DNA of 6,625 bases, from contig JAOZMN010000165.1 in assembly GCA_029934265.1 (NCBI GenBank), positions 1 through 6,625 of the forward strand, in the 5' to 3' direction. This document shows positions 1-6,625 of this stretch, one piece after another; positions within the stretch are counted from its first letter, which is position 1; each line of letters opens with the position of its first letter. The notes beneath the pieces were generated by a model. The model searched no databases. It was not told the origin of the DNA and saw only the letters and a program-made list of their open reading frames with translations. The position numbers and the translations under genes are program-made. This DNA comes from Bacteroidales bacterium. GTDB taxonomy: Bacteria > Bacteroidota > Bacteroidia > Bacteroidales > JAADGE01.

Positions 1-3000
1 ACGGAACAATTAGAGGGAACGCTTGCTTATATTTCGCCCGAGCAAACCGGCAGAATGAATAAAAGCGTAGATTATCGTACTGACTTATATTCGTTGGGTG
101 TTGTTTTTTATGAAATATTTACGAAAAAATTACCTTTTGATGAAAAAGATAATTTAGAATTAATACACTCACATATTGCCAAAGCCCCTACCCCACCGAT
201 TAAAATTAATAATAAAATCGACCCGGTATTATCCGATATTATTCTGAAATTACTTTCCAAAAATCCGGAAGACCGTTATCAATCGGCATTTGGATTAAAA
301 TATGATTTGGAATTTGTAGAGAAAAATATAAATACCTTAAATTCCGAAAAAACAAATTTTAAACTTGGAGAAAAAGATTTTTCGGGAAAGTTATCGTTTC
401 CGAAAAAATTATACGGTAGAGAAGAAGATACTGAAAAAATATTGGAGATATTTGAAAAAGTCCGGCAAGGACAAACGGAATTATTATTAATTTCCGGGAA
501 AGCAGGTTCCGGAAAATCGGCACTTGTTCGACAAAGCAGAAAAATTATAACAGAAAAAAAAGCTGTTTTTATTGAAGGAAATTTTGATAAATTTCAACAA
601 GATATACCTTATAATGCAATAATTAAAGCATTTACAGAATCAATAAATGCAATTTTGAAAGAAAGTGATGAAACGTTAAATTATTGGAAACAATTAATTC
701 AAAATGCAGTTGGCGAAATAGGAAAGGTATTGACAGATTTGATACCCGAGTTGGAGTTAATTATAGGAAAACAGCCGGAATTACCCAAACTTGAAGGGAA
801 GGAAGCACAAAATCGTTTTAATTACGTTTGGACAAATTTTGTAAGTGCAATTTCCCGACAGGAGCACCCGCTTGTAATCTTTATTGATGATATGCAATGG
901 GCTGATATATCGTCAGTTGAATTGATAGCAACATTCCTTAATTCTCCGGAAATTAAATATTTGTTCTGCATAATTTCTTATCGTAATGACGAAATAAACA
1001 CTTCGCTTTTGCAAATACTTACAGATAATGAAGTCGGACAAGATGAGCAGGATTTTACACATACAATTATCGAGTTAAAAAATCTGAGTCTCGAAAATAC
1101 TGCCGATTTAATAAAAGATACACTACAAGTAAGCAAGACTGAAAATTATTTGGAACAGGGAACAAATTTAAAAGAACTTTCAGCTTCTGTATATTCAAAA
1201 ACTTCCGGAAATGCGATTTTTACAATTGGGTTTTTAGAAAATATTTATGAAAATGAGTTGTTAAAATTTGATTTTTTCGACAATGTGTGGAGTTGGGACT
1301 TAAAAGAAATTGAAAAGCAAAAAATAACCGCTAATGTTATCGACTTAATGGTCGATAAAATTATAAAACTACCGAAAAACACACAGGAAATTTTAAAAAT
1401 TGCTGCTTGTGCAGGTACTAATTTTGATATAAGAATTTTATCGAAAATTTATAATGAGGAAATATCCGTATGCGAAAAAGATTTGGAATCTGCACTTTCT
1501 GAAAATTTGATAGAAATTTCGGATAATAAAAATTATAATTTCACACACGACCGTATTCGACAGGCTGTTTATAATATGATTACGGATTCAAATAAAAATA
1601 AATATCATCTGCAAATCGGGGAACTTTTACTGAAATATACACCAAAAGAAAACTTGGAAGAGCAAATTTTTGATATTGTTAAGCAATTGAATCTCGGACA
1701 AAGTCTAATCGTAAATAAAAAAGAAAAACTACAACTTGCCGAGCTTAATTATAAAGCCGGATTGAAAGCAAAATCAAGCTCTGCTTATGATACAGCCTAT
1801 GATTATCTGAAAATTTCGCAAAAACTTTCCGGTGAAAAATCGTGGAAAAATAACTATGAATTTACATTGAAAATTTATGATAAACTTACCGAATTATCTT
1901 ACCTTACCGGAGATTACCGGAATACGGAAAAATTCACCCTCGAAATAAGCAAAAATTCAAAGCAAACAATAGACAAAAGTGATGCTTATTATTATTTAAT
2001 AACCTCTTACAGAGCCGAATCTCAATTCAAAAAAGCTATAGAAACAGCTTTAGAAATACTTTCGGAATTTGGAATAAAATTTCCCGCAAAAGCAAATAAA
2101 TTACATCTGATAACCAATCTGTTAAAAACGATTACTGCACTTAAACGACGAGGCGTGGAGCAATTTAAAGAAATGCCTCTTATAAAAGAAAAACAATATT
2201 CTGCACAAGTAAAATTGATAGATGCTGTTGGTTCTTCTGTTTTTAATGTCGATAAATCATTATTGCCACTGTTAATTTTTAAAGGTCTGAATATTATATT
2301 GCAAAATGGACACAATTCGAGTTCACCATATTTTCTTGCCGCTTACGGATTGATACTTAATACATTAAACAAATTAGATAAGGCTAAGAAACTTGGAGAA
2401 ATTGCCGAAGAGGTACAGGAAAAATTTAATTTCGTTAACGCAAAAAGCAGAACAATATATGTAAGTATTTCATTAATAAAAGTTTGGAACAAAAAAATCA
2501 GTGAGCTGACCGATGAACTTATAGAAGGATATAAAATAGGATTAAATACCGGTGATTATGAATTTGGAAGTTATAATTTATATTATTCTTTTTATTTTTC
2601 TCTTTACAGTGATAAAAATTTAATAATTCTTAAAAAAACTGCAATAAATAACATCAATCAAATTAAAAAATTTAATCAAGGAATTACCACAACAAGATTT
2701 TTAATATTCTTGCAAATGCTGGAAAATATAACACAAGAAAACTATACGGACACACACATATTTACCGGAAAATATTTTGATGAAAACAAGGAAATTTCTT
2801 TATTGATAAAAAACAATGACCATGTTTCACTTTCGGTATTGTTTCAAACAAAACTTTTTGTTTTGTATATTTTTAATAATATTCCGGATATGGAAAGTGT
2901 TGTAAATGAATTATATAAATATAAAAAAGGAATAAACGGTTATTATTTTATTTCGCTGGCGAATTTTTACAGTTCCTTGTGTATGTTGGCAAGTGTAGAT

Positions 3001-4869
3001 GATAAAGACGAAAGTTCTAAAAAAACTATATTAAAAAAAGTAGCAAAGAGTCAAAAACAAATGAAAATTTGGGCAGAACATTTTCCCGATAATTTTCAAC
3101 ATAAATACGATTTGGTAGAAGCTGAAAAATTTAGAATTTCCGGTGAAACTTTGCTTGCTGAAAACTTATATAACAAAGCAATAAAAGGAGTAAGTAATAA
3201 TAATTTTTGGGGAGAAGAAGCAATTTGTCATGAAGCGGCAGGACGTTTTTTTCTTCAAGAAAATAATAAAATTATTGCAAGAAATTTTATACAAAATGCT
3301 TATAATACTTATAAATATTGGGGAGCAAATGCAAAATTAAAGCATTTGGAAGAAAAATATTCTTATTTTAATTTGTCGCAAGAGGGTGGTACGCATAAAT
3401 CTTCCGACGGAGCAAAAACCACGATAATTTCAACTACCACAAGTAATTCAAATTCCTTAGATTTAACAAGCATTGTAAAAGCAAGTCAATCGCTTTCAGG
3501 AGAAGTGAAGTTAGATAAGCTTTTGGAGAGTATGCTTCGTATAATCATGGAAAATGCCGGAGCAGATTATGCAGTTATCATTGAAAATGACGACGGAAAA
3601 TATACTATAGAAGCAAAAGGCAGATACGGACAAGAAAATATGCAAACAATGCAAGCCGAAGACCTTAAAAAATCAGATGCAATTGCTTTAAATGTAGTGA
3701 ATTATGTTATCAGGACTCGAAAATTTATTGTGCTTGATGATGCTTGTAACAATAAAGAATATGCAAGTAGCGAATATATACAAAAAAACAAAATTAAATC
3801 TGTTTTTTGCTATCCGGTTATTCATAAAAATAGGCTTATTTCTATTTTGTATCTTGAAAATAACCTTAGTACTCATGCTTTTACGTCAAAACGTATAGAA
3901 ACAATAAATATTCTTTCTTCACAAATTGCAGTGTCTGTAGAAAATGCTCTTCTTTATCAAAATCTTGAAGAAAAAGTGAAAATTCGTACGCACGCACTCA
4001 ATGAAACTAATGAAGAATTGAATCAAACCAATGAAGAATTGCAAACAACAATAGAGCTTGTTCAACAACAGAAAAATGAAATCGAAAAAGCAAAAGAAGT
4101 AATAGAGCATAATCATAAGCACATTACTGACAGTATAAATTATGCAAAACGCATTCAAAATGCAATTCTTCCTGCACACGCATTATTTGAGAAAAGTTTT
4201 TCTGATTATTTTATATTTTTTAAACCGAGAGACATCGTTAGCGGTGATTTTTATTGGGCAAAAAAAATAAACGACACTTTTATATATGCCGCAGTGGATT
4301 GTACCGGACACGGTGTTCCCGGAGCATTTGTGAGTATGCTCGGAATATCAATGCTTAATGATATTACTTCAAAAGATGAAAATCTTAGTCCGAATTTGAT
4401 TTTGAATAAATTAAGAATTGAGATAAAAACTTCATTAAAACAAAATGATACAAGAGATACCTCTAAAGACGGAATGGATATTGCTTTTTGTTCTATAAAT
4501 TTAAAAACCAAAGAATTACAATTTTCAGGAGCCTATAATCCTGTTTATATTTTAAGAAATAAAGAATTAATTCATTTGAAAGCCGACAGGCAACCAATAG
4601 GAATTTATTCGAGAGAAAAAGATTTTACAAATCACCGGTTTCAACTTCAAAAAAATGATGTTATTTATTCTTTTTCAGATGGTTATATAGACCAATTCAA
4701 TGAAAAGATACAAAAAAAGTTTCTTTCGAAACGATTTAAAAAACTTCTACTCGATAATTACGAAAGACCTTTAAAAGAGCAAAAACAAATTTTGGAACAA
4801 ACTTTTATCGAATGGAAAGGAGAAACTGACCAAACGGACGATATCGTTGTTATCGGAGTGAAAATATAA
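1..4869 (+). CDS. Giant signalling protein: Ser/Thr kinase (C-lobe only) - AAA/STAND ATPase - TPR-like - GAF - coiled coil - SpoIIE/PP2C phosphatase; 5' partial
   Basis: Open from base 1 to the TAA at 4867-4869 (1622 codons). The ATG at 55 is not the start, because kinase sequence is in frame before it (GTLAYISPEQTGRM, the P+1 loop/APE region, about 16-60). The kinase C-lobe runs to ~335 and includes DYRTDLYSLGVVFYE; the HRD and DFG motifs must lie upstream. An AAA_16-type ATPase follows: entry LYGREED (409-429), Walker A GKAGSGKS (496-519), Walker B VIFIDDMQWAD (874-906) and SYRNDE (~976-993). The family motif FTHDRIRQAVYNMI (1540-1581) leads into a long TPR-like helical region (~1600-3370). 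A Ser/Thr/Asn-rich linker, a GAF domain (~3457-3960) and a coiled coil (~3961-4110) come next. The C-terminal PP2C/SpoIIE domain (~4120-4869) keeps its metal-binding acidic residues: SGDFYW (Asp 4246), VDCTGHG (Asp 4297), SDGYID (Asp 4678) and TDDIVV (Asp 4837, 4840). No signal peptide or membrane segment is evident, so it is probably cytoplasmic. Known relatives with this front end usually finish in a histidine kinase. Inferred role: ligand- or partner-gated control of protein phosphorylation. Substrates are unknown. Confidence 0.93.
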   Translation, partial: TEQLEGTLAYISPEQTGRMNKSVDYRTDLYSLGVVFYEIFTKKLPFDEKDNLELIHSHIAKAPTPPIKINNKIDPVLSDIILKLLSKNPEDRYQSAFGLKYDLEFVEKNINTLNSEKTNFKLGEKDFSGKLSFPKKLYGREEDTEKILEIFEKVRQGQTELLLISGKAGSGKSALVRQSRKIITEKKAVFIEGNFDKFQQDIPYNAIIKAFTESINAILKESDETLNYWKQLIQNAVGEIGKVLTDLIPELELIIGKQPELPKLEGKEAQNRFNYVWTNFVSAISRQEHPLVIFIDDMQWADISSVELIATFLNSPEIKYLFCIISYRNDEINTSLLQILTDNEVGQDEQDFTHTIIELKNLSLENTADLIKDTLQVSKTENYLEQGTNLKELSASVYSKTSGNAIFTIGFLENIYENELLKFDFFDNVWSWDLKEIEKQKITANVIDLMVDKIIKLPKNTQEILKIAACAGTNFDIRILSKIYNEEISVCEKDLESALSENLIEISDNKNYNFTHDRIRQAVYNMITDSNKNKYHLQIGELLLKYTPKENLEEQIFDIVKQLNLGQSLIVNKKEKLQLAELNYKAGLKAKSSSAYDTAYDYLKISQKLSGEKSWKNNYEFTLKIYDKLTELSYLTGDYRNTEKFTLEISKNSKQTIDKSDAYYYLITSYRAESQFKKAIETALEILSEFGIKFPAKANKLHLITNLLKTITALKRRGVEQFKEMPLIKEKQYSAQVKLIDAVGSSVFNVDKSLLPLLIFKGLNIILQNGHNSSSPYFLAAYGLILNTLNKLDKAKKLGEIAEEVQEKFNFVNAKSRTIYVSISLIKVWNKKISELTDELIEGYKIGLNTGDYEFGSYNLYYSFYFSLYSDKNLIILKKTAINNINQIKKFNQGITTTRFLIFLQMLENITQENYTDTHIFTGKYFDENKEISLLIKNNDHVSLSVLFQTKLFVLYIFNNIPDMESVVNELYKYKKGINGYYFISLANFYSSLCMLASVDDKDESSKKTILKKVAKSQKQMKIWAEHFPDNFQHKYDLVEAEKFRISGETLLAENLYNKAIKGVSNNNFWGEEAICHEAAGRFFLQENNKIIARNFIQNAYNTYKYWGANAKLKHLEEKYSYFNLSQEGGTHKSSDGAKTTIISTTTSNSNSLDLTSIVKASQSLSGEVKLDKLLESMLRIIMENAGADYAVIIENDDGKYTIEAKGRYGQENMQTMQAEDLKKSDAIALNVVNYVIRTRKFIVLDDACNNKEYASSEYIQKNKIKSVFCYPVIHKNRLISILYLENNLSTHAFTSKRIETINILSSQIAVSVENALLYQNLEEKVKIRTHALNETNEELNQTNEELQTTIELVQQQKNEIEKAKEVIEHNHKHITDSINYAKRIQNAILPAHALFEKSFSDYFIFFKPRDIVSGDFYWAKKINDTFIYAAVDCTGHGVPGAFVSMLGISMLNDITSKDENLSPNLILNKLRIEIKTSLKQNDTRDTSKDGMDIAFCSINLKTKELQFSGAYNPVYILRNKELIHLKADRQPIGIYSREKDFTNHRFQLQKNDVIYSFSDGYIDQFNEKIQKKFLSKRFKKLLLDNYERPLKEQKQILEQTFIEWKGETDQTDDIVVIGVKI
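4003..4044 (+). repeat. Two-copy 21-bp tandem repeat encoding one coiled-coil heptad each
   Basis: Copy 1 (4003-4023) encodes ETNEELN and copy 2 (4024-4044) encodes QTNEELQ. The 16-base segments 4005-4020 and 4026-4041 differ at one base only. The period is exactly seven codons, so it adds one heptad to the GAF-to-phosphatase signalling helix without shifting the register. A recent duplication, or codon constraint on a repeated heptad, would both explain it. Confidence 0.75.
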
Positions 4870-5123
4870 TGAACAATCGGTATCTATAGCAAAAGCTGAC
4901 ACACAAGGTCTCTGTTATTTTTAATGTTACTTACGCACTCGTGTAAAATCCTTTTAATTAGAAAGTTATCTTAAGTAAATGTCAATATACTTTTGTAATA
5001 GACCTTATCTATTCAAAAAATCAAATAGGACGACCTACTGTTAAACCATAACGATAATTTCCGGTCTTCCGCACCTGACAAATGCAAGTTTTTGAAAAAA
5101 TGAAATTTTTAACTAATAAAATA
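4870..5123. other. Intergenic gap, no supported gene
   Basis: This 254-bp stretch separates the signalling gene from rfbB. All forward frames are broken by stops, and I see no GC-rich stem followed by a T-run that would make a convincing terminator for the upstream gene. The half nearest rfbB (about 5025-5090) is visibly less AT-rich than its surroundings and shares no obvious continuity with either gene, so it could be an old insertion remnant or an untranslated leader. The gap is long for co-transcribed genes, which suggests separate transcription units. Confidence 0.6.
4988..4995 (+). promoter_or_regulatory. Candidate Bacteroidetes -7 box for rfbB
   Basis: TACTTTTG fits the Bacteroidetes primary-sigma -7 consensus TAnnTTTG. 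It lies 128 bp before the preferred rfbB start, which would give a leader of roughly 120 nt. The expected TTTG/TTG -33 element, 19-21 bases further upstream, is not present (4965-4968 reads GTTA). The match could be chance in AT-rich DNA. Confidence 0.25.
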
Positions 5124-6176
5124 ATGAAAAAAAACATCTTAATCACAGGAGGAGCAGGATTTATCGGCTCGCACGTAATACGTTTATTTGTAAATAAATA
5201 TCCGAATACGAATATCATAAATCTGGATAAATTAACTTATGCAGGGAACTTAGAAAACATTTCCGATATTGATAAAAAAGACAACTACAAATTTATAAAA
5301 GGAGACATTACAAATGCCGATTTTATATATGATTTGTTTAAAAAATATGATTTTGAAGGAGTAATACACCTTGCGGCAGAATCCCATGTCGATAGGTCGA
5401 TAACAAATCCGAACGAATTTATCAATACAAATGTTTTCGGAACAGCAAACTTGCTTAATGCCGCCAAAGATGCTTGGAAAGATAATTATTCCGACAAATT
5501 ATTCTATCATATTTCCACCGATGAAGTTTACGGTTCGCTTGGCGAAACAGGTCTGTTTACCGAAACTACCGCCTACGACCCTCGCAGTCCGTATTCCGCA
5601 TCAAAAGCATCTTCCGACCATCTTGTAAGAGCTTACCGACATACTTACGGATTGCCGACTGTTATTTCAAACTGTTCAAATAATTACGGTGCAAATCAAT
5701 TTCCGGAGAAACTTATACCTCTTTCAATTAATAACATAAAGAATAACAAGCAGATACCTATATACGGTAAAGGTGAAAATATACGTGATTGGCTATTTGT
5801 TCAAGACCATGCAAACGCAATCGAACTTATTTACAGAAAAGGGAAAGCCGGAGAAACATACAACATCGGCGGAAATAATGAATGGACAAATGTTGATTTA
5901 ATTCACCGTCTTTGTAAAGTCATGGACGAAGAACTCGGCAAGAAAAAAGGAACTTCCGAAAAATTGATAACTTTCGTAAAAGACAGAGCCGGACATGATT
6001 TACGTTATGCAATAGATTCTTCAAAATTGCAAACCGAACTTGGTTGGAAACCTTCCGTAACCTTCGAACAGGGAATTGTACTCACCGTTAAATGGTATCT
6101 TGAAAATGAAAAATGGTTGAATAATATTATTTCCGGCGATTATAAAAAATATTATCAAAAGCAATATCATAATTGA
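5124..6176 (+). CDS. rfbB: dTDP-glucose 4,6-dehydratase
   Basis: 350 residues, close to the family's usual length. The enzyme converts dTDP-glucose to dTDP-4-keto-6-deoxyglucose, the second step of the dTDP-L-rhamnose pathway and a branch point for other deoxysugars; it is cytosolic and NAD-dependent. It is an extended SDR. The Rossmann motif TGGAGFIG is at residues 8-15, followed by NLDKLTYAGNL (33-43), LAAESHVDRSI (83-93), the catalytic STDEVYGS (Thr132, Asp133, Glu134), the YxxxK pair Tyr157/Lys161 in PYSASKASSDH, NNYGANQFPEKLIP (186-199) and DRAGHDLRYAID (287-298). All expected catalytic residues are present. I chose ATG 5124 because the protein then begins MKKNILITGG, as family members do. 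In-frame ATGs at 5100 and 5082 would add 8 or 14 residues that do not look like family sequence. No Shine-Dalgarno precedes any of them, as is common in Bacteroidetes. No rfbA, rfbC or rfbD is visible nearby, so the final sugar cannot be named from this window. The symbol rmlB is equivalent. Confidence 0.95.
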   Translation: MKKNILITGGAGFIGSHVIRLFVNKYPNTNIINLDKLTYAGNLENISDIDKKDNYKFIKGDITNADFIYDLFKKYDFEGVIHLAAESHVDRSITNPNEFINTNVFGTANLLNAAKDAWKDNYSDKLFYHISTDEVYGSLGETGLFTETTAYDPRSPYSASKASSDHLVRAYRHTYGLPTVISNCSNNYGANQFPEKLIPLSINNIKNNKQIPIYGKGENIRDWLFVQDHANAIELIYRKGKAGETYNIGGNNEWTNVDLIHRLCKVMDEELGKKKGTSEKLITFVKDRAGHDLRYAIDSSKLQTELGWKPSVTFEQGIVLTVKWYLENEKWLNNIISGDYKKYYQKQYHN

Positions 6177-6221
6177 TTGATAGCGTATGATAATGGTGAC
6201 TTTATTTAATATTTTCAGTAG

Positions 6222-6241
6222 CTACGGGATTTATCCCGTAG
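6222..6241. repeat. Left hairpin of the composite palindrome
   Basis: A perfect 8-bp stem (CTACGGGA/TCCCGTAG) with the 4-base loop TTTA. It is the left half of a pair with the hairpin at 6326-6345. Confidence 0.85.
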
Positions 6242-6261
6242 TTAAAATACCCACAAACATC

Positions 6262-6303
6262 GGGCTTTAGCCCAAGTTATCAGATAATTAAGGGCTAAAG
6301 CCC
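6262..6303. repeat. Central inverted repeat of the composite palindrome
   Basis: GGGCTTTAGCCC (6262-6273) is the exact reverse complement of GGGCTAAAGCCC (6292-6303). Each arm can also fold on itself through its GGGC/GCCC ends. The 18-base spacer contains a further small palindrome, TTATC-A-GATAA (6277-6287), which marks the centre of the element. Confidence 0.85.
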
Positions 6304-6325
6304 AATGTGTGTGATGTTTATTTTT

Positions 6326-6345
6326 CTACGGCATAAATGCCGTAG
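6326..6345. repeat. Right hairpin of the composite palindrome
   Basis: A perfect 8-bp stem (CTACGGCA/TGCCGTAG) with loop TAAA. Read on the opposite strand it equals the left hairpin at 6222-6241 except for one stem pair, where G-C is replaced by C-G; both bases of the pair have changed together. Confidence 0.85.
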
Positions 6346-6384
6346 CTACTGAAAAGTCACCATTAATTTACGTTATCAAATAAT

Positions 6385-6549
6385 TTAGAAAGTAAAATAA
6401 GCAAGAAACAAGAAAATATTTTGACAGTAATAAATGACAACCCAGCAATTACTTACATTGAAATACGCAAAAAAATATGTATCTGTAAAACGGTAACAGA
6501 AAACAACTGACTTTTGGCAGATAAATAAACGAATATAAATAAAAGTGGG
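6385..6549 (+). pseudogene. Decayed 3' end of a winged-helix (HTH) protein gene
   Basis: In the frame of 6385 there are 41 open codons, then TGA (6508-6510), five codons, TAA (6526-6528) and seven more codons that keep a protein-like character. The translation around 6403-6507 resembles a winged helix: KKQENILTVINDNPAI (helix 1), TYIEIRKKICI (helix 2) and CKTVTENN-stop-LLADK (recognition helix and its continuation). This follows the general pattern of HTH domains of the form ILxLIxxNPxITxxELxxKLGISxxTVxxxIxxLxxKG, with one codon apparently missing near the recognition helix. The turn Gly and Ser are both replaced by Cys, and the second stop falls where the family Gly is expected. Such domains often sit at the C-terminus of AlbA_2-type or other ATP-binding regulators. 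The 5' part is absent: the palindrome adjoins it directly, and the frame closes at a stop at 6364-6366. The assignment rests on pattern memory and could be a chance open frame. Confidence 0.4.
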
Positions 6550-6625
6550 GTAAAGCATCATGATAAATGGTGCTAACATTTGCTCGGTTGATAATTGTTT
6601 TTGGTTTTTGGGTGGGCTTGTTCCG
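6550..6625. other. Right-edge non-coding stretch with a short hairpin
   Basis: AGCATCAT (6554-6561) and ATGGTGCT (6567-6574) pair over 8 bp with one G-T wobble around the loop GATAA. The rest becomes T/G-rich towards the window edge. Two ATGs (6560 and 6567) open short frames that run off the end, but neither gives a product I recognise. Together with 6177-6549 this makes about 450 bases without an intact gene. Confidence 0.35.

Larger units (their letters stand above)
6177..6379. repeat. Composite nested palindromic element (REP/MITE-like)
   Basis: This 203-bp element begins with TTGATA at the base after the rfbB stop and ends with TATCAA. Matching inverted arms nest inward: 6191-6202 with 6354-6365 (12/12, TAATGGTGACTT), 6212-6227 with 6340-6355 (16/16), 6255-6261 with 6313-6319 (7/7), and 6262-6273 with 6292-6303 (12/12). 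The left side carries about 10 extra A/T bases between its first two arms. The outermost 24 bases match at 20 positions. The sequence ATAATT occurs on both outer sides (6169-6174 and 6380-6385) and could be a target duplication, though it is short and AT-only. There is no transposase or RAYT gene in the window, so mobilisation, if any, would be in trans. No T-run follows the stems, so it is not a standard terminator. Confidence 0.85.

Noticed and set aside
2941..3000. Possible membrane segment in the large protein (YYFISLANFYSSLCMLAS)
   Set aside because: It is short, contains polar residues and sits within a helical TPR-like solenoid, where amphipathic helices of this kind are expected.
2022..4511. 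Several 60-97-codon open frames inside the giant gene, mostly on the minus strand
   Set aside because: They overlap a strongly supported coding frame, have Cys/Phe/Ile-rich antisense composition and no recognisable motifs.
5082..5123. Longer rfbB start at ATG 5082 (or 5100)
   Set aside because: The extra 14 (or 8) residues do not match the family N-terminus, which begins just before the ILITGGAGFIG motif, and no ribosome-binding site supports either start.
5021..5218. Minus-strand open frame overlapping the rfbB start
   Set aside because: More than half of it is antisense to conserved rfbB codons, and the remainder shows no recognisable protein.
6177..6379. CRISPR array or intrinsic terminator
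   Set aside because: The repeats are inverted and nested rather than direct with regular spacers, and no T-run follows the hairpins on either strand where a terminator would need it.
6385..6579. Minus-strand open frame of 64 codons rich in Phe, Tyr and Ile
   Set aside because: Its hydrophobic look comes from reading AT-rich DNA antisense; it lies opposite the winged-helix relic and lacks a recognisable domain or start signal.
6560..6625. Start of a new gene at ATG 6560 or 6567
   Set aside because: Only about 20 codons are visible in either frame, both start codons lie in or next to a hairpin, and neither product is recognisable.

Overview
The window looks like part of a Bacteroidetes (Bacteroidota) chromosome. 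The DNA is strongly AT-rich, neither complete start region has a convincing Shine-Dalgarno sequence, and the SpoIIE-type phosphatase domain carries an entry segment (DSINYAKRIQNAILP) that I associate with that phylum. The sequence alone does not fix the genus.

Layout, left to right, all genes on the plus strand. (1) Positions 1-4869 hold the 3' part of one very large gene, open from the first base. It encodes a multidomain signalling protein: the C-lobe of a Ser/Thr protein kinase, an AAA_16/STAND-type ATPase, a long helical TPR-like solenoid, a GAF domain, a coiled coil and a C-terminal PP2C/SpoIIE-type phosphatase. The kinase N-lobe and catalytic loop lie upstream of the window. (2) Positions 4870-5123 are an intergenic gap with one weak promoter candidate and no recognised terminator. 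(3) Positions 5124-6176 encode a complete dTDP-glucose 4,6-dehydratase (RmlB/RfbB), a nucleotide-sugar enzyme that feeds dTDP-rhamnose and related surface sugars. (4) Positions 6177-6379 form a composite, nested palindrome of REP/MITE type that starts at the base after the rfbB stop codon. Its two outer hairpins are inverted copies of each other and differ in the stem by a compensated base pair. (5) Positions 6385-6549 look like the decayed 3' end of a winged-helix gene, cut on its 5' side by the palindrome and interrupted by two in-frame stops. (6) The last ~75 bases hold a short hairpin and no gene I can support.

Nothing in the sequence ties the signalling protein to the sugar enzyme. The gap between them is long and they need not share a transcript. 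The points most worth a second look are the kinase and phosphatase at opposite ends of one STAND-ATPase polypeptide, the palindrome with its compensatory stem change, and the eroded winged-helix relic beside it.
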